Shown here: piece after piece, positions 17,212 through 28,412 of the stretch
Numbering within the stretch: position 1 is the stretch's first letter
How the letters are laid out: the number at the start of each line of letters is the position of its first letter
Origin: an uncultured Bacteroidota bacterium
Lineage (GTDB): Bacteria; Bacteroidota; Bacteroidia; Flavobacteriales; Flavobacteriaceae
Assembly (NCBI GenBank): GCA_903824755.1
Contig: CAIJXW010000023.1
Span: forward strand, 1 to 52,571
DNA length: 52,571 nucleotides
Direction: 5' to 3'
Program-made: the position numbers and the translations under genes
Notes under the pieces: model-generated
Databases searched by the model: none
What the model was told of the DNA's origin: nothing
What the model saw: the letters and a program-made list of their open reading frames with translations, nothing else

Positions 17212-17240
17212 AAAAAACCACGCTCGATGGCGTGGTTTTA
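17212..17240 (-). terminator. Terminator after the 1990-aa surface protein gene
   Basis: AAAAAAACCACGC-tcgatg-GCGTGGTTTTAT. Confidence 0.8.
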
Positions 17241-17264
17241 TAAGTAAAAAAAGATAGTTCTATA

Positions 17265-20200
17265 TTAACGTTTTACAAATCGTTTATTTGCAATTCCTTT
17301 TGATGTATAAATCTTTAAAAAATAGCTTCCTGATGCTAAATTTTCTATTGAAATAGAAGATTGAGAATAAACACCAATAATTTGTCCTATCCCATTATAA
17401 ACTTCCATTTTTTCAAAACTTAATTCATTGGGCATCGAAGCCGTAATTGTTTCTGTTGCAGGGTTTGGAAAAATGACTATTGATTTTTCTATATCAAAAG
17501 TTGGATTTACTAAAGGATTGATTATTGCCTTTTGATTTGAACGAATTTCGGTGGCAATTGATGTATTTTTACCAGTTGCAGTACAAGAGTTTACAGCAAT
17601 AGACACATAATAAGCATAGCTACTTGTTTCTGTATTTGCATTAATATCATTATAATTTAAATTGGAAGAAGATAATGCAGTATGAAATTCAAAAGCCCCA
17701 TTATTAACTTTTCTATACACGATATAAGTTCCGTAACTTACTCCTTCATAGGGTGTCCAAGTTAAATTTACAGAATTGTTTGTCGCAACACTTGATTGCA
17801 ATAATATTGTTCTGTGAGGCGTGCTTTCTGACGAGGTGTTTCCGCATAAATCTTTGGTTCTAACTTTATATTTATAACTAGTAGCGGAATTGACTGAAGT
17901 TGCATCTAAAAAGGAGGTTTCGGTTGCATTAACTTCCCCAATAATGTCATAAAGTCCAGTAGTAGTACCCTCTCTCAAAATTTGAAATTTATCTACATTA
18001 TATGGAGCAACAAAACTTAAGTTTATTCTGTTTTTTGTAAAATCAGTTGCATCACTCGTTACATAACACAAGTCCAGACCATTATATATTGGATTGGCTT
18101 CAACGGTAATATTTTCTGATTTCGAATAGTTTGCATCGCTTACAAATACAGTATAAACGCCTTCAGGAACGTTTGAAATATCCTCCAATGTCGAAACAAA
18201 TCCATTTGGCCCAGACCAAGAATAGCTTAAATTACCATTTGTTTGAGAAACCGTAATGTCTATCGTTCCAGATGCATTACTTCCGTTACAATAAGTGTTT
18301 TGCACAGTGGAATTAATAGTAATGTCATTTGTGTTTCCTACAGTAATTAAAAACACTTCTTCTGCGAAAGTTGATGCGCTATCAGTAGATTTAACTCTAA
18401 TAGAATAGGTCTGTTGCCCTTCATAGTCAAAAGAAGTATTGTTTTTCAACTGATTTCCAACAATTGTAAATAGTGCATTATCTGTATCTCCAAGGCCGGA
18501 AATTAATTGATAATTAAAAGTATCTGTCGAATCAACATCGGTAGTTGAGAAGCTTCCAATTTGCTGGTTGTTCAAATTTTCTAGAACTACATTTCCTGAA
18601 ATAGAAACTGCAGACGGGGCATCATTTACAGGGGTTACATTTAAAGTAATTAATGATTGAGAGCCGTTAATTTGCCCATCATTTGCTTTAAAATAAAAAT
18701 TCCCATAGCTAGTACCATTTCCATTTAGAGCGGGTTCAAATATAACTTTATTGTTGACGTTTGTTACCAAAGTATTTTCCAAAGTAATGGCATCTGTTTT
18801 TGTAACTCCATCGGTAGTTTGATATAATATACCGTTTGAAGGCAGCGAATAAATACTGAAAGTCAACAAATCATTTTCAACATCAGTACCAGAAAGGGTT
18901 ATTGAAAGATCATTATCCTCAATTGCGTTTAGCGTTTCAGGGGTTGCTAGAGGAGCGTCATTAACAGAATTAATATCAATATTTACGGTTGCTGCCAATA
19001 GACTATATGCCGATCCATCGTAGGATTTGAACTGAAAATTACCAATTCCGCTTCCGTTTTGATTTAGTGCAGGTTTATAAATAACAATATTTGAAGTAGA
19101 GACATTTATAGGGACAGTCGTTATTTGTGTTCCTAAAAGAACTCCGTTTGTAGATTGATATAACAACCCACTTGAAGGTAAAGCAGTAATCCTATATATC
19201 AAGTTGCTACCTTCGGCGTCAGATCCATTTAAGATTATCGCAATTGATGTGTCTTCATCTGTTGAAACAGATTGAGCATCTGCAATAGGCCTATCATTCA
19301 CAGCTGTTACGTTTATCATCACTAAACTTGGGACTCCATCTCCAATTCCGTCCGAAAGGGAGAAATAGAAATTGTCATAATTTAACCCGCTTTCATCAGG
19401 AAGTGGTTCGAAAATCACCTTTTTTTCGCTATTAGTAACCGTAGTATTAATAGACAAGATAGGATTTGTTTTTGTCACACCATCATTTGTTTGATATAAT
19501 ACTCCATTTGTTGGAAGACTTGTTATTTTTGCTGTCATTGCATCTCCTTCAGAGTCAACCCCCGAAAGGGTGATTATTAAATCAGTATCTTCTAGAGTAT
19601 TAATATTTTGGCTGGTACAAATTGGAATATCGTTTACAGAAGAAATATTTATTGTCACTTGAGCAGTATTTCCATCAACAAAAGAATCGTTTGTTTTAAA
19701 ATTAAAATCACCATAATTCAAACCGTTTTCATTTGGCGAAGGCCGAAATAGCACTTTTTTATTTGGATTGCTAACAATAGTATTTGAGTTTGTTATAACT
19801 GTTCCAATATTGTTTTGATTTGTTACTTGATATAACGCGCCGTTAATTGGTAACGAAGTAATTGTATATGTAAGCGGACTATTTTCGACATCAGTTCCAG
19901 AAAGTGTTATAATTAAATCGGTATCTTCTGGAGAAGAAATGGACTCAGAATTTGAAATAGGAGCATCATTGACAGCAGCTACATTTACGTTAAAAGTTAA
20001 AGCCGTTGTGTTTATTCCGCCATTTAGTGTGTCGCCTTCGTCTTGAATAGTAATTGTTATTGATGCTGTTCCAGAGGCATTTGCAACGGGAGTAAATTGT
20101 ATAGTCCCAGTTGTTTCATTTGATATATAGGTAAGTGTTGGATTCGGTATTAAATCCAGATTATTACTGGTCACATTTATTGTAAATGGTTGCGTTGAAA

Positions 20201-23200
20201 ACAGATCTCCATCAGTAATTCCAGACAAATTAATAGTTTGCGTAGGGGCGTCTTCAACAAAAGATATTGAGTCAATAGAATTAATAGTTGGCGGAGCATT
20301 ACTTGGGGTTGCTAATGAGTTTTCAAAAGCACCAATATCAGAGTTTGAACCTGCTGGCATTGGTCTTGTCGAACCTGATAAATCATTTGTTATCGAAGAA
20401 ATATTCACTCCATATCCAATAGCAGGAGAGAAGGCAGCTAAAGAAAAATCATTTGCCGAGGCATTATTAAAACGAACATCTGCCAACCCATTTACAACAT
20501 TATATACAGAACCAGATTGAGTATTTGGTGTGTTATCTATAATTACTTTTTGTAAATATGGCAACGAACCATTAAAATAGGAAGTACTTGAAGGATTGCT
20601 GTTTACAATAATTGTATTATATATTTTCGTATAAATTAATGCACCAGAATTTGTTATTGATGAAGAATTTATGATGGTACAATTAATAATTTTTGGCAAT
20701 TGATTAAAATCTGTATATCCAGCATCATTGAACGATAATGCATTTACATTATTAAACATGCAATTATTTAATTCATAGAAGGCAATATAAGTTTGTATTG
20801 CGTTATATATACCTTCAAACCAACAGTTACTAATTTTTGCAAAAGCACCTGATTCAGCCCTAAAACCAATGACAGTAGCATTATTTAAAGCAACAAATTT
20901 AAATCCAGAAACAGATACATTTACAATTTCACTACTAAAATTCCCAAAAATAGTAAACATTCTTGAATTGCTGGACTGAAGCGTTGTTGCTGCATATCCA
21001 TTAATTGAATTAATTGTAATCGATTTGTTAACGTTTATATTATTGATATTATAAACCCCAGAATTAACTAGAATAACATCTCCATCAATAGCATAAAATA
21101 CAGCTTCTTGTATTGTAGCAAAAGGGGCAGATTGCAAGCCAACGCTTCCTGTATTATTCCCATTTGTGGCTACATAAATAGTTGAATTATGAACCATTGT
21201 AGCGGCTTCATTTTCATAAGCACCTACGTCAGGAAAAGACCCACTCGGATTAGGCCTGTTGTTCCCTAGCATGTCTGTTGTTGGAGTGTTAAACCCGTTT
21301 CCGTATCCTACAGCAGGGGAATAAATCCTTAATGAAAAATCTAAATTTGCGGGATCTGTAAAATAGAGGTCGTTTTCATTTCCAATTTGTTTGAAAGTAG
21401 AACCGTCTTGAACGTTTGGATTAGCATCAATAATAACTTTATTAAGCAACGGAGCATAACCTACAAAATAATTTGGAGACTGCCCAGTATTATTCCAAAT
21501 AATGGAATTATTGATTATTACTGTCCAAAGATTTTGACCCGCAATAATATTTGAGTTTCTAATATTACAAAAATTAAAAACAGCAGAAGTCTGTAACGTA
21601 ACGAATTCATTATTATTGAAGAAACAATTTGTAAAAGTGATGTTCGATCCATTATGAGTTGCAAATCTAAAACTTTCAATCCAGCATTTTGACACATTTA
21701 CAGTTGTATTACTTAATTGAAATGCTTCAGTATCACCTCCACCCGTCAACAAAGATTTCAATTTGAACCCCTCAATATTAACAGTTTCTGTTGAAGGAGC
21801 CGTAATCGCAAATATGGAAGACCATTGCAAATTGCTTTGAATTAAAGTGTTTGAAAAACCATTTAATGATCGAATAGTTACCCCTTTATTTATTGAAATG
21901 TCATGCTGATTATAGGTTCCAGAATCAACTAATATCAAATCGCCACTAAATGCATAATTTACCGCCGCCTGAATAGTTGAAAATGGAGCAGATTGAAGAC
22001 CTACACTAGTCGAGTTGTCTCCCACCGTGGCAACATAAATAGTAGAATTATGAATATTTGTGCCCAAATTGTTTTCGCGAGCACCAATGTCTGGATTTGA
22101 TCCAGTTGGATTAGGGCGTGAATTACCATCAATGTCAGCAATTGGAGCATTATATATGATTGGAATATTATTAGAATTTAAATAAAATTGCGATGAAGCA
22201 ACCCCTCCGCCAATTCCAAGAGAATAATCTGAAAGTGTGAAATTATTAGTAGTTGCATTAACAAATCTTGGATTCGAAATTATAATGTTTGAAAGTGTAA
22301 GCGTTATATTTGAAGGAATTGGCGTACTGATATTATTAGTTCCGCCTTGAATAATAGAATTATAAATTTTCATTATAGATTGATTTATAATTGAATGATC
22401 ATTACCTATAATTGAGTTTATAATTGCCGAATTTCCATTTGTTTGGATTGAACCATTGTTATTATAAATTGTAGAATTTAACAATACAATTCCCGTACCC
22501 GCAATTACATTTGGACCAATGTTATTATATATTTCACAATTAATAATAGGAGATTCGGATAATTCTGAAGTTCCAATATGATGGCTAATTGCACTTCCAT
22601 TATTAGGGGCACTATTATTGAAAATTCTACAATTTTGTATATCAGTTGTTGAAGAAGTAATAGCAATTCCGCCCCCCGCACTATTTGATGTGTTATTTTT
22701 AATTATTGAATTCTTTAAAATAGGTTTACCATAAATTGAATGAAAATGAACCCCCCCACCTTTTCCAGAAAAAGAATTATTGTTTTGAATGATTAAGCGA
22801 TCCATTAAAGGAGAAGTATTATTTCCGCTAATATCAATTCCTGCTCCAAGCTCTCCCATTCCTGTAAGCCCATTTTGAATTGTAAACCCAATTAATTTTG
22901 CATTATTAGTTTCTCCATTATGAAATCTAACAACAGATCCATTCCCGCCACCATCAATCACCGTAGAAGCAATATAACTTTCATCTTGTGTTGATGAATA
23001 TAAAGAGCTAATGGTAATGTTTTTTCCATTATAAATAATTCCTCCTGAATACACTCCTGGTAAGACAATTACGGAATCTCCATTTACAGATGCGTCTATA
23101 GCATACTGAATTGTTAAAAACGGATTGCTACTGGTTCCTGAAGCAGAATTGCTTCCAGTTGTCGATACATAATATGTGGTTTGAGAAAAAAGCAATCCTG

Positions 23201-23237
23201 AAAATAATAAAAAAGCAAAAAGTATAATTTTTTTCAT
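17265..23237 (-). CDS. Giant modular T9SS surface protein: beta-helix modules, tandem cadherin-like repeats, SprB-type repeat, Fn3-like, T9SS type A sorting domain
   Basis: Signal peptide; three modules beginning (T)IYVAT.G...SAPFxTIQxAV; five NDAPxxxxxxxxxxEDTDLxITLSGTD-type units; C-term SIVIFPNPATETITASM...GSYFLKIYTSKGIANKRFVKR. Confidence 0.9.
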   Translation of the reverse strand: MKKIILFAFLLFSGLLFSQTTYYVSTTGSNSASGTSSNPFLTIQYAIDASVNGDSVIVLPGVYSGGIIYNGKNITISSLYSSTQDESYIASTVIDGGGNGSVVRFHNGETNNAKLIGFTIQNGLTGMGELGAGIDISGNNTSPLMDRLIIQNNNSFSGKGGGVHFHSIYGKPILKNSIIKNNTSNSAGGGIAITSSTTDIQNCRIFNNSAPNNGSAISHHIGTSELSESPIINCEIYNNIGPNVIAGTGIVLLNSTIYNNNGSIQTNGNSAIINSIIGNDHSIINQSIMKIYNSIIQGGTNNISTPIPSNITLTLSNIIISNPRFVNATTNNFTLSDYSLGIGGGVASSQFYLNSNNIPIIYNAPIADIDGNSRPNPTGSNPDIGARENNLGTNIHNSTIYVATVGDNSTSVGLQSAPFSTIQAAVNYAFSGDLILVDSGTYNQHDISINKGVTIRSLNGFSNTLIQSNLQWSSIFAITAPSTETVNIEGFKLKSLLTGGGDTEAFQLSNTTVNVSKCWIESFRFATHNGSNITFTNCFFNNNEFVTLQTSAVFNFCNIRNSNIIAGQNLWTVIINNSIIWNNTGQSPNYFVGYAPLLNKVIIDANPNVQDGSTFKQIGNENDLYFTDPANLDFSLRIYSPAVGYGNGFNTPTTDMLGNNRPNPSGSFPDVGAYENEAATMVHNSTIYVATNGNNTGSVGLQSAPFATIQEAVFYAIDGDVILVNSGVYNINNINVNKSITINSINGYAATTLQSSNSRMFTIFGNFSSEIVNVSVSGFKFVALNNATVIGFRAESGAFAKISNCWFEGIYNAIQTYIAFYELNNCMFNNVNALSFNDAGYTDFNQLPKIINCTIINSSSITNSGALIYTKIYNTIIVNSNPSSTSYFNGSLPYLQKVIIDNTPNTQSGSVYNVVNGLADVRFNNASANDFSLAAFSPAIGYGVNISSITNDLSGSTRPMPAGSNSDIGAFENSLATPSNAPPTINSIDSISFVEDAPTQTINLSGITDGDLFSTQPFTINVTSNNLDLIPNPTLTYISNETTGTIQFTPVANASGTASITITIQDEGDTLNGGINTTALTFNVNVAAVNDAPISNSESISSPEDTDLIITLSGTDVENSPLTYTITSLPINGALYQVTNQNNIGTVITNSNTIVSNPNKKVLFRPSPNENGLNYGDFNFKTNDSFVDGNTAQVTINISSVNDIPICTSQNINTLEDTDLIITLSGVDSEGDAMTAKITSLPTNGVLYQTNDGVTKTNPILSINTTVTNSEKKVIFEPLPDESGLNYDNFYFSLSDGIGDGVPSLVMINVTAVNDRPIADAQSVSTDEDTSIAIILNGSDAEGSNLIYRITALPSSGLLYQSTNGVLLGTQITTVPINVSTSNIVIYKPALNQNGSGIGNFQFKSYDGSAYSLLAATVNIDINSVNDAPLATPETLNAIEDNDLSITLSGTDVENDLLTFSIYSLPSNGILYQTTDGVTKTDAITLENTLVTNVNNKVIFEPALNGNGTSYGNFYFKANDGQINGSQSLITLNVTPVNDAPSAVSISGNVVLENLNNQQIGSFSTTDVDSTDTFNYQLISGLGDTDNALFTIVGNQLKNNTSFDYEGQQTYSIRVKSTDSASTFAEEVFLITVGNTNDITINSTVQNTYCNGSNASGTIDITVSQTNGNLSYSWSGPNGFVSTLEDISNVPEGVYTVFVSDANYSKSENITVEANPIYNGLDLCYVTSDATDFTKNRINLSFVAPYNVDKFQILREGTTTGLYDIIGEVNATETSFLDATSVNSATSYKYKVRTKDLCGNTSSESTPHRTILLQSSVATNNSVNLTWTPYEGVSYGTYIVYRKVNNGAFEFHTALSSSNLNYNDINANTETSSYAYYVSIAVNSCTATGKNTSIATEIRSNQKAIINPLVNPTFDIEKSIVIFPNPATETITASMPNELSFEKMEVYNGIGQIIGVYSQSSISIENLASGSYFLKIYTSKGIANKRFVKR

Positions 23238-23260
23238 AATAAAAATTTGATTTTGAATTA

Positions 23261-23290
23261 CAAATATATCTTTTTTTAAGATAATTACAA
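23261..23290 (-). promoter_or_regulatory. Bacteroidetes-type promoter for the 1990-aa gene
   Basis: On minus: TTG-N19-TATATTTG, an exact consensus match. Confidence 0.65.
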
Positions 23291-23307
23291 CTCATCTTCA
23301 GCATATT

Positions 23308-23348
23308 AAAAAAAGCCACCAATTTTTTTAAAAAAATCGGGGGCTTTT
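23308..23348 (-). terminator. Terminator at end of nuo operon
   Basis: AAAAAAAGCCACC...CGGGGGCTTTT. Confidence 0.65.
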
Positions 23349-23372
23349 AAAGTCTATAAAAAAAAGGATTTT

Positions 23373-24743
23373 TTATCCCAATAAGTTCATAATTAATGAA
23401 GGGAAAAGTCCAATAATAACATTCAGTACAATGGCTATAACAGCAATTGCATAGAAAGGAAATGGAGTTTTTTCGGGTGCTTCATTTGGCTCTTTTGTGT
23501 ACATCGCCAAAATCAATTTGAAATAGTAACCAACACTTATAATCGAATTGACTACTGCGGCAATAACAACGATTAAATATCCTGCTTGAATAGTATTGGA
23601 AAACAACATAAATTTTGCAAAAAACCCAGCAAAAATAGGAATTCCAGCCATTGATAATAATGCAGATGTTAGCACTGCTGCCATGATAGGTTTTGTTTTT
23701 CCTAAACCATTGAAATTGGATATATCTTCGTTGTCTTTGTTTCGGCAAACAAATAAAATCACACTGAATGAAGCAATTCCAGCTAATGAATAGGCGGTCG
23801 CATAATATAATAAATTACTTGCTGAGGTCGAAAGGCTTAATAATGTCATCAACATAAAACCCGCATGTGAAATTCCTGAGAAAGCCAACATTCTTTTAAC
23901 GTTGGTTTGTTTCAACGCCATTATGTTTCCAATGGTCATCGAAGCAATCGAAATTACAACAATCACTATCTGAAAACTATAGCTGATATCAGCATTCATA
24001 ATGCTTAATAATTTGAATAATGTTGCCATTGCTACCACTTTTGCCAAAGTACTCATTGTTGCGGTTGTTAATGCTGGAGAACCTTCATATACATCTGGTG
24101 CCCAAAAATGAAATGGGACAGCAGCAATTTTAAATAACATTCCGATGGTGACCAACACAATTCCTATCGAGAACCAACTTGGCAACTCGGCAGAACGGGA
24201 TAGTTCGCTAATTTCGGTTGTGTCAAATGTACCCATCGCACCATAAATTAGGCAAATACCAAATAGGATTATTCCAGAAGCAAAAGAACCCATCAAGAAG
24301 TATTTTAATCCTGCTTCATTGCTTTTAATTTTTGTTCTATCGCTTGCTGCCAATACATATAATGAAATTGATAACACTTCGATTCCAAGAAAGAACATAG
24401 ACAAATTGCCAAACGAAACCATAGCCACTGCTCCTGAAAGCAAGAATATTTTGATGGCAACAAAATCGGATATTTTTGATTGATGGTCTTCATAAAAATG
24501 ATGACTCAACGCCACCAAGAAAATGGTTAAAACAATAAACAAACAAGAAAAAACTTGCGAAAACTTGGAAACTACAATCATATTATTGTAGTAACTTCCG
24601 GTTGCTCCAAATTCAGAAATAGTAAGCCCCAATAATGCCAATAATCCAATAATGGAAAATGGAATAATTGCTTTTCTAAGGTTTAGAATTTCAAATAAAA
24701 GGCATAAAATACCCAATCCTGTTATTGCTATTAATGTATTCAT
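23373..24743 (-). CDS. nuoN: NADH-quinone oxidoreductase subunit N
   Basis: Proton-translocating family motifs; KIAAVPFHFWAPDVYEGSPALTTATMSTLAKV; last gene of operon. Confidence 0.96.
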   Translation of the reverse strand: MNTLIAITGLGILCLLFEILNLRKAIIPFSIIGLLALLGLTISEFGATGSYYNNMIVVSKFSQVFSCLFIVLTIFLVALSHHFYEDHQSKISDFVAIKIFLLSGAVAMVSFGNLSMFFLGIEVLSISLYVLAASDRTKIKSNEAGLKYFLMGSFASGIILFGICLIYGAMGTFDTTEISELSRSAELPSWFSIGIVLVTIGMLFKIAAVPFHFWAPDVYEGSPALTTATMSTLAKVVAMATLFKLLSIMNADISYSFQIVIVVISIASMTIGNIMALKQTNVKRMLAFSGISHAGFMLMTLLSLSTSASNLLYYATAYSLAGIASFSVILFVCRNKDNEDISNFNGLGKTKPIMAAVLTSALLSMAGIPIFAGFFAKFMLFSNTIQAGYLIVVIAAVVNSIISVGYYFKLILAMYTKEPNEAPEKTPFPFYAIAVIAIVLNVIIGLFPSLIMNLLG

Positions 24744-24747
24744 TATC

Positions 24748-26187
24748 CTAGTTTCTATTAATTTGGTTTAAAATAACTTCAAGACTTGGGGTTATCAAAT
24801 CTAAAATGGGTTTTGGATACATTCCGAAAAAGAACAAAACAGCAATAATTAGTATCATCGACACGGCTTCGTTCCAGGTTATTTCCTTAAAATTTTTTGT
24901 ATTTGTTTCCCCTAACATTACATTTTGAAACATTTTCAACATATAGTAAGCTCCCAAAATTATGGTCGTACCTCCAAGAATTGCAAAAGCAATATTGACT
25001 TGTGATAAACTATATAATACGGTAAATTCTCCAATAAAATTAAAGGTTGAAGGCAATGCCACCGATGCTAAAACGAGTAACAAAAAGACAGAAGTAAACT
25101 TTGGAGATTGCGATCTGATTCCTCCCATTTCTGATATTGATTGGGTTTCAAAACGGCGATTTATTATTTCGGCAGCAAAGAATAAACCTACAATTACAAA
25201 TCCATGGGCTATCATCTGCAAAACAGCTCCTCTCAATCCATCTAATGAAAGGGTATATGTGCCAGCGGCGATAAGGCCAACGTGGGCTAGGGAAGAATAG
25301 GCCAGTAGTTTTTTCAGATTATTTTGGCGTAAAGCCACAATCGAACCATATATTACTCCTGCAATTCCGATTCCAATAAAAACATATTGATATTCTTTGG
25401 CAGCTAATGGAGCTATTGGCAACTGCCAACGAATCACACTATATAATCCCATTTTTAGCATAATCCCAGACAATAGCATGGTGCCAACTGTGGGGGCTTT
25501 TTGATATACATTGGCTTGCCAAGTATGAAATGGAATCAATGGAATTTTTATGGCATAGGCCAAGAAAAAAGCTAGGAAAATCCAGAATTGTTCGGTAGCA
25601 TTTAGATGATTTTGTGTCAAATCATTAATCAAGAAACTGTTTGTTTTTTGATATAAATAGACAAAAGCCACCAACATAAATAAGGATCCTGCCAGGGTAT
25701 AAATAAAGAATTTTATTACTGCTTTTTTACGTTCTTCGGCATCACCATTACCCCATATTAGGGCTATAAAATAAATAGGGATTAGAGATAATTCCCAAAA
25801 GATATAATATAGAAAACCATCGGCAGCAAGGAAAGTTCCTGTCATAGCGAAGGTCATAAATAATAACAAAGCGTAGAAACTTTTTGCGTTTTTATAATCA
25901 TTTCCAAAAGAAGAAAAGATGATAATTGGTGTTAAAGCGGTTGTCAATAGTATCATTGCTAATGCCAAACCATCGGCTTGAAGGGCAAAATATATTTTTG
26001 GATTTGAAATCCAAAGCTGCAAGTAATTTATTTGTAGTCCCATATTATAATGGCTCAACAAACAAAGTGCTACCCCGAAAGCGGTTAGACTTGACAATAA
26101 GGCAACTCGTGAAGCCCATTTATCGCCAGACAAAAAAGTAGCTAAAGCACTAAATAAAAGCAGTATTAATAAGTAGGTTACATCCAT
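24748..26187 (-). CDS. nuoM: NADH-quinone oxidoreductase subunit M
   Basis: FWELSLIPIYFIALIWG, KIPLIPFHTWQANVYQKAPTVGTMLLSGIMLKMG. Confidence 0.96.
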   Translation of the reverse strand: MDVTYLLILLLFSALATFLSGDKWASRVALLSSLTAFGVALCLLSHYNMGLQINYLQLWISNPKIYFALQADGLALAMILLTTALTPIIIFSSFGNDYKNAKSFYALLLFMTFAMTGTFLAADGFLYYIFWELSLIPIYFIALIWGNGDAEERKKAVIKFFIYTLAGSLFMLVAFVYLYQKTNSFLINDLTQNHLNATEQFWIFLAFFLAYAIKIPLIPFHTWQANVYQKAPTVGTMLLSGIMLKMGLYSVIRWQLPIAPLAAKEYQYVFIGIGIAGVIYGSIVALRQNNLKKLLAYSSLAHVGLIAAGTYTLSLDGLRGAVLQMIAHGFVIVGLFFAAEIINRRFETQSISEMGGIRSQSPKFTSVFLLLVLASVALPSTFNFIGEFTVLYSLSQVNIAFAILGGTTIILGAYYMLKMFQNVMLGETNTKNFKEITWNEAVSMILIIAVLFFFGMYPKPILDLITPSLEVILNQINRN

Positions 26188-26197
26188 TATTTATAAA

Positions 26198-28084
26198 TTA
26201 TTTTGCTAAAAATAAACAAGTTAATATTGCACAAACACCCAAAACAAAAGCAAAAAGATAAAATCCAATGCTCCCTGTTTGAAGTAATTTTCCTTTTGTG
26301 CCTAGAGCTTCTGTTGCTTTTCCAAATCCAAAAACAATTCCAGAAAGTGCAGTTTCTAAAGAATCTCTAAACAAATTTGAAAGTGCATTTATAGGTTTTA
26401 CGATAATAAATTCATAAAATTCATCTACATAATATTTATTGTAAAGCACTTTTGAAAATCCAACAATTTGAGCATCTTCATTTGGCACTTGATTTTGCTT
26501 CATATATTTGAAAAATGCAATTCCAATGCCAACCAATCCGCCTATTACAGCAATAGCCATTAGCATATATTCGGTCGGGCCAAATGCGTGTTCTTCATTT
26601 ATAACGGCAGGCAAAACTGGAGCTAAAAACTCATGAAGCCAGCTGTTTCCAGGCAAACTAATCAAGCCGCCAAAAGTTGCTAATACCGCCAAAATGATTA
26701 GTGGTATTGTTATTAAACTTGGACTTTCATGAAGATGATGTTTCTGCTCTTCTGTACCTCTAAATTCTTTGAAAAAAGTTAAATATAATAATCTAAACAT
26801 ATAAAAAGCGGTCATTATTGATGCTAATGAAGCTATTGCCCAAAGCGTAAAATTGCTTTCAAACGCGATCAACAAAATTTCATCTTTCGAGAAAAATCCT
26901 GAAAAAGGAGGAATACCAGAAATTGCCAACGAAGCAAGGAGAAAAGTAACAAAAGTTATTTTCATAACATTTTTCAAACCTCCCATTTTTCGCATATCTT
27001 GTTCGCCATTCAAAGCATGAATCACAGAACCCGAACCAAGGAATAAGCACGCCTTAAAAAAAGCGTGAGTGATAACATGAAAAACAGCCACTTCATAGGC
27101 ACCTAATCCCAAGGCAAGAAACATCAACCCCAATTGTGAAACGGTAGAATAGGCCAAAACCTTTTTTATATCATTTTGAACTAAACCGATTGTTGCCGCC
27201 ACTAATGCTGTGACAGCACCGACAATTGCAATTATATTTTGAATTTGTGGAGCAAGTTCAAAAAGAAAATTCAAACGAGTAATCATAAAAATTCCTGCTG
27301 TTACCATTGTCGCAGCATGAATTAATGCCGAAACAGGTGTTGGTCCCGCCATTGCATCTGGCAACCAAGTATATAAGGGGATTTGGGCTGATTTTCCAGA
27401 AGCACCAATAAATAATGCTAATGCAGCAATGCCTATCCAAAGCGTGTTTCCGCTATTTGTACCGCCTAAAATAACTTCTTTTAAGTCAACAAAATCAATA
27501 GTCGAAAACAAAAAACAAATCGTAAAAATCCCTATTAGGAATCCTAAATCTCCAATTCTATTCATTATAAATGCTTTTTTGGCAGCATCATTATAGTCTT
27601 GATTTTTATGCCAAAAACCAATCAATAGATAGGAGCAAAGTCCAACACCTTCCCAACCGATAAACATTACCAATAGATTACTACCAATAACTAGCGTAAT
27701 CATAAAGAAAATAAATAGGTTTAGGTAGGCAAAAAATTTATGAATATTTTCGTCTTCGTGCATATAACTAATCGAATACAAATGAATCAAAGCGCCAATT
27801 CCTGTTACAAATAGCAACCAAAGCAACGATAATTGATCCAACAAAAAGCCAAAATTAATTTTAATACTTTGAAGCGAAAACCAATCAAATAAATCAATAA
27901 CAATCGGTTTTTTGGTTTCGTTTATTTGCAAAAAGAAATAAATTGTTACAGCAAATGAAACCACAACAGATAATGTCCCAACAAGGCCAACAATGTTTTT
28001 GCCTACTTTTTTACCAAAAAAAACATTAAATAAGAATCCTAAAAAAGGAGCTAAAAGCAATAATAAAGCTAAATTTTTTTCCAT
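26198..28084 (-). CDS. nuoL: NADH-quinone oxidoreductase subunit L
   Basis: GWEGVGLCSYLLIGFW, SAQIPLYTWLPDAMAGPTPVSALIHAATMVTAG. Confidence 0.97.
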   Translation of the reverse strand: MEKNLALLLLLAPFLGFLFNVFFGKKVGKNIVGLVGTLSVVVSFAVTIYFFLQINETKKPIVIDLFDWFSLQSIKINFGFLLDQLSLLWLLFVTGIGALIHLYSISYMHEDENIHKFFAYLNLFIFFMITLVIGSNLLVMFIGWEGVGLCSYLLIGFWHKNQDYNDAAKKAFIMNRIGDLGFLIGIFTICFLFSTIDFVDLKEVILGGTNSGNTLWIGIAALALFIGASGKSAQIPLYTWLPDAMAGPTPVSALIHAATMVTAGIFMITRLNFLFELAPQIQNIIAIVGAVTALVAATIGLVQNDIKKVLAYSTVSQLGLMFLALGLGAYEVAVFHVITHAFFKACLFLGSGSVIHALNGEQDMRKMGGLKNVMKITFVTFLLASLAISGIPPFSGFFSKDEILLIAFESNFTLWAIASLASIMTAFYMFRLLYLTFFKEFRGTEEQKHHLHESPSLITIPLIILAVLATFGGLISLPGNSWLHEFLAPVLPAVINEEHAFGPTEYMLMAIAVIGGLVGIGIAFFKYMKQNQVPNEDAQIVGFSKVLYNKYYVDEFYEFIIVKPINALSNLFRDSLETALSGIVFGFGKATEALGTKGKLLQTGSIGFYLFAFVLGVCAILTCLFLAK

Positions 28085-28090
28085 TGAAGA

Positions 28091-28411
28091 TTATCCTTTT
28101 AAGTTTTTTAAATTATCGATATCTATCGAGCCTAAGTTTTTAAATATAGAAACTAAAATTGCCAACCCTACAGCCACTTCTGCTGCAGCCACTGCCATAG
28201 AAAAGAACACAAAAACTTGCCCTTGAGCATCTTGATGATAGGTAGAAAAAGCTACAAATAAGAGATTCACAGCGTTCAGCATAATTTCTATCGACATAAA
28301 AACGATAATTGCATTTCGTCTATACAACACTCCAAAAACGCCGATACAAAACAGTATAACCGCTAGGAATATATAGTTTTCGATGCCAATTTGATTTAAA
28401 ATATTATTCAT
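28091..28411 (-). CDS. nuoK: NADH-quinone oxidoreductase subunit K
   Basis: RRNAIIVFMSIEIMLNAVNLLFVAF; start set at MNNILNQ. Confidence 0.95.
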   Translation of the reverse strand: MNNILNQIGIENYIFLAVILFCIGVFGVLYRRNAIIVFMSIEIMLNAVNLLFVAFSTYHQDAQGQVFVFFSMAVAAAEVAVGLAILVSIFKNLGSIDIDNLKNLKG

Positions 28412-28412
28412 T

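Noticed and set aside
14064-23372. Whole tRNA-Leu to nuoN interval as an integrated genomic island
   Set aside because: No integrase, and no TTCGGGTACA-like att copy was seen near 23240-23370; gene content alone is not enough.
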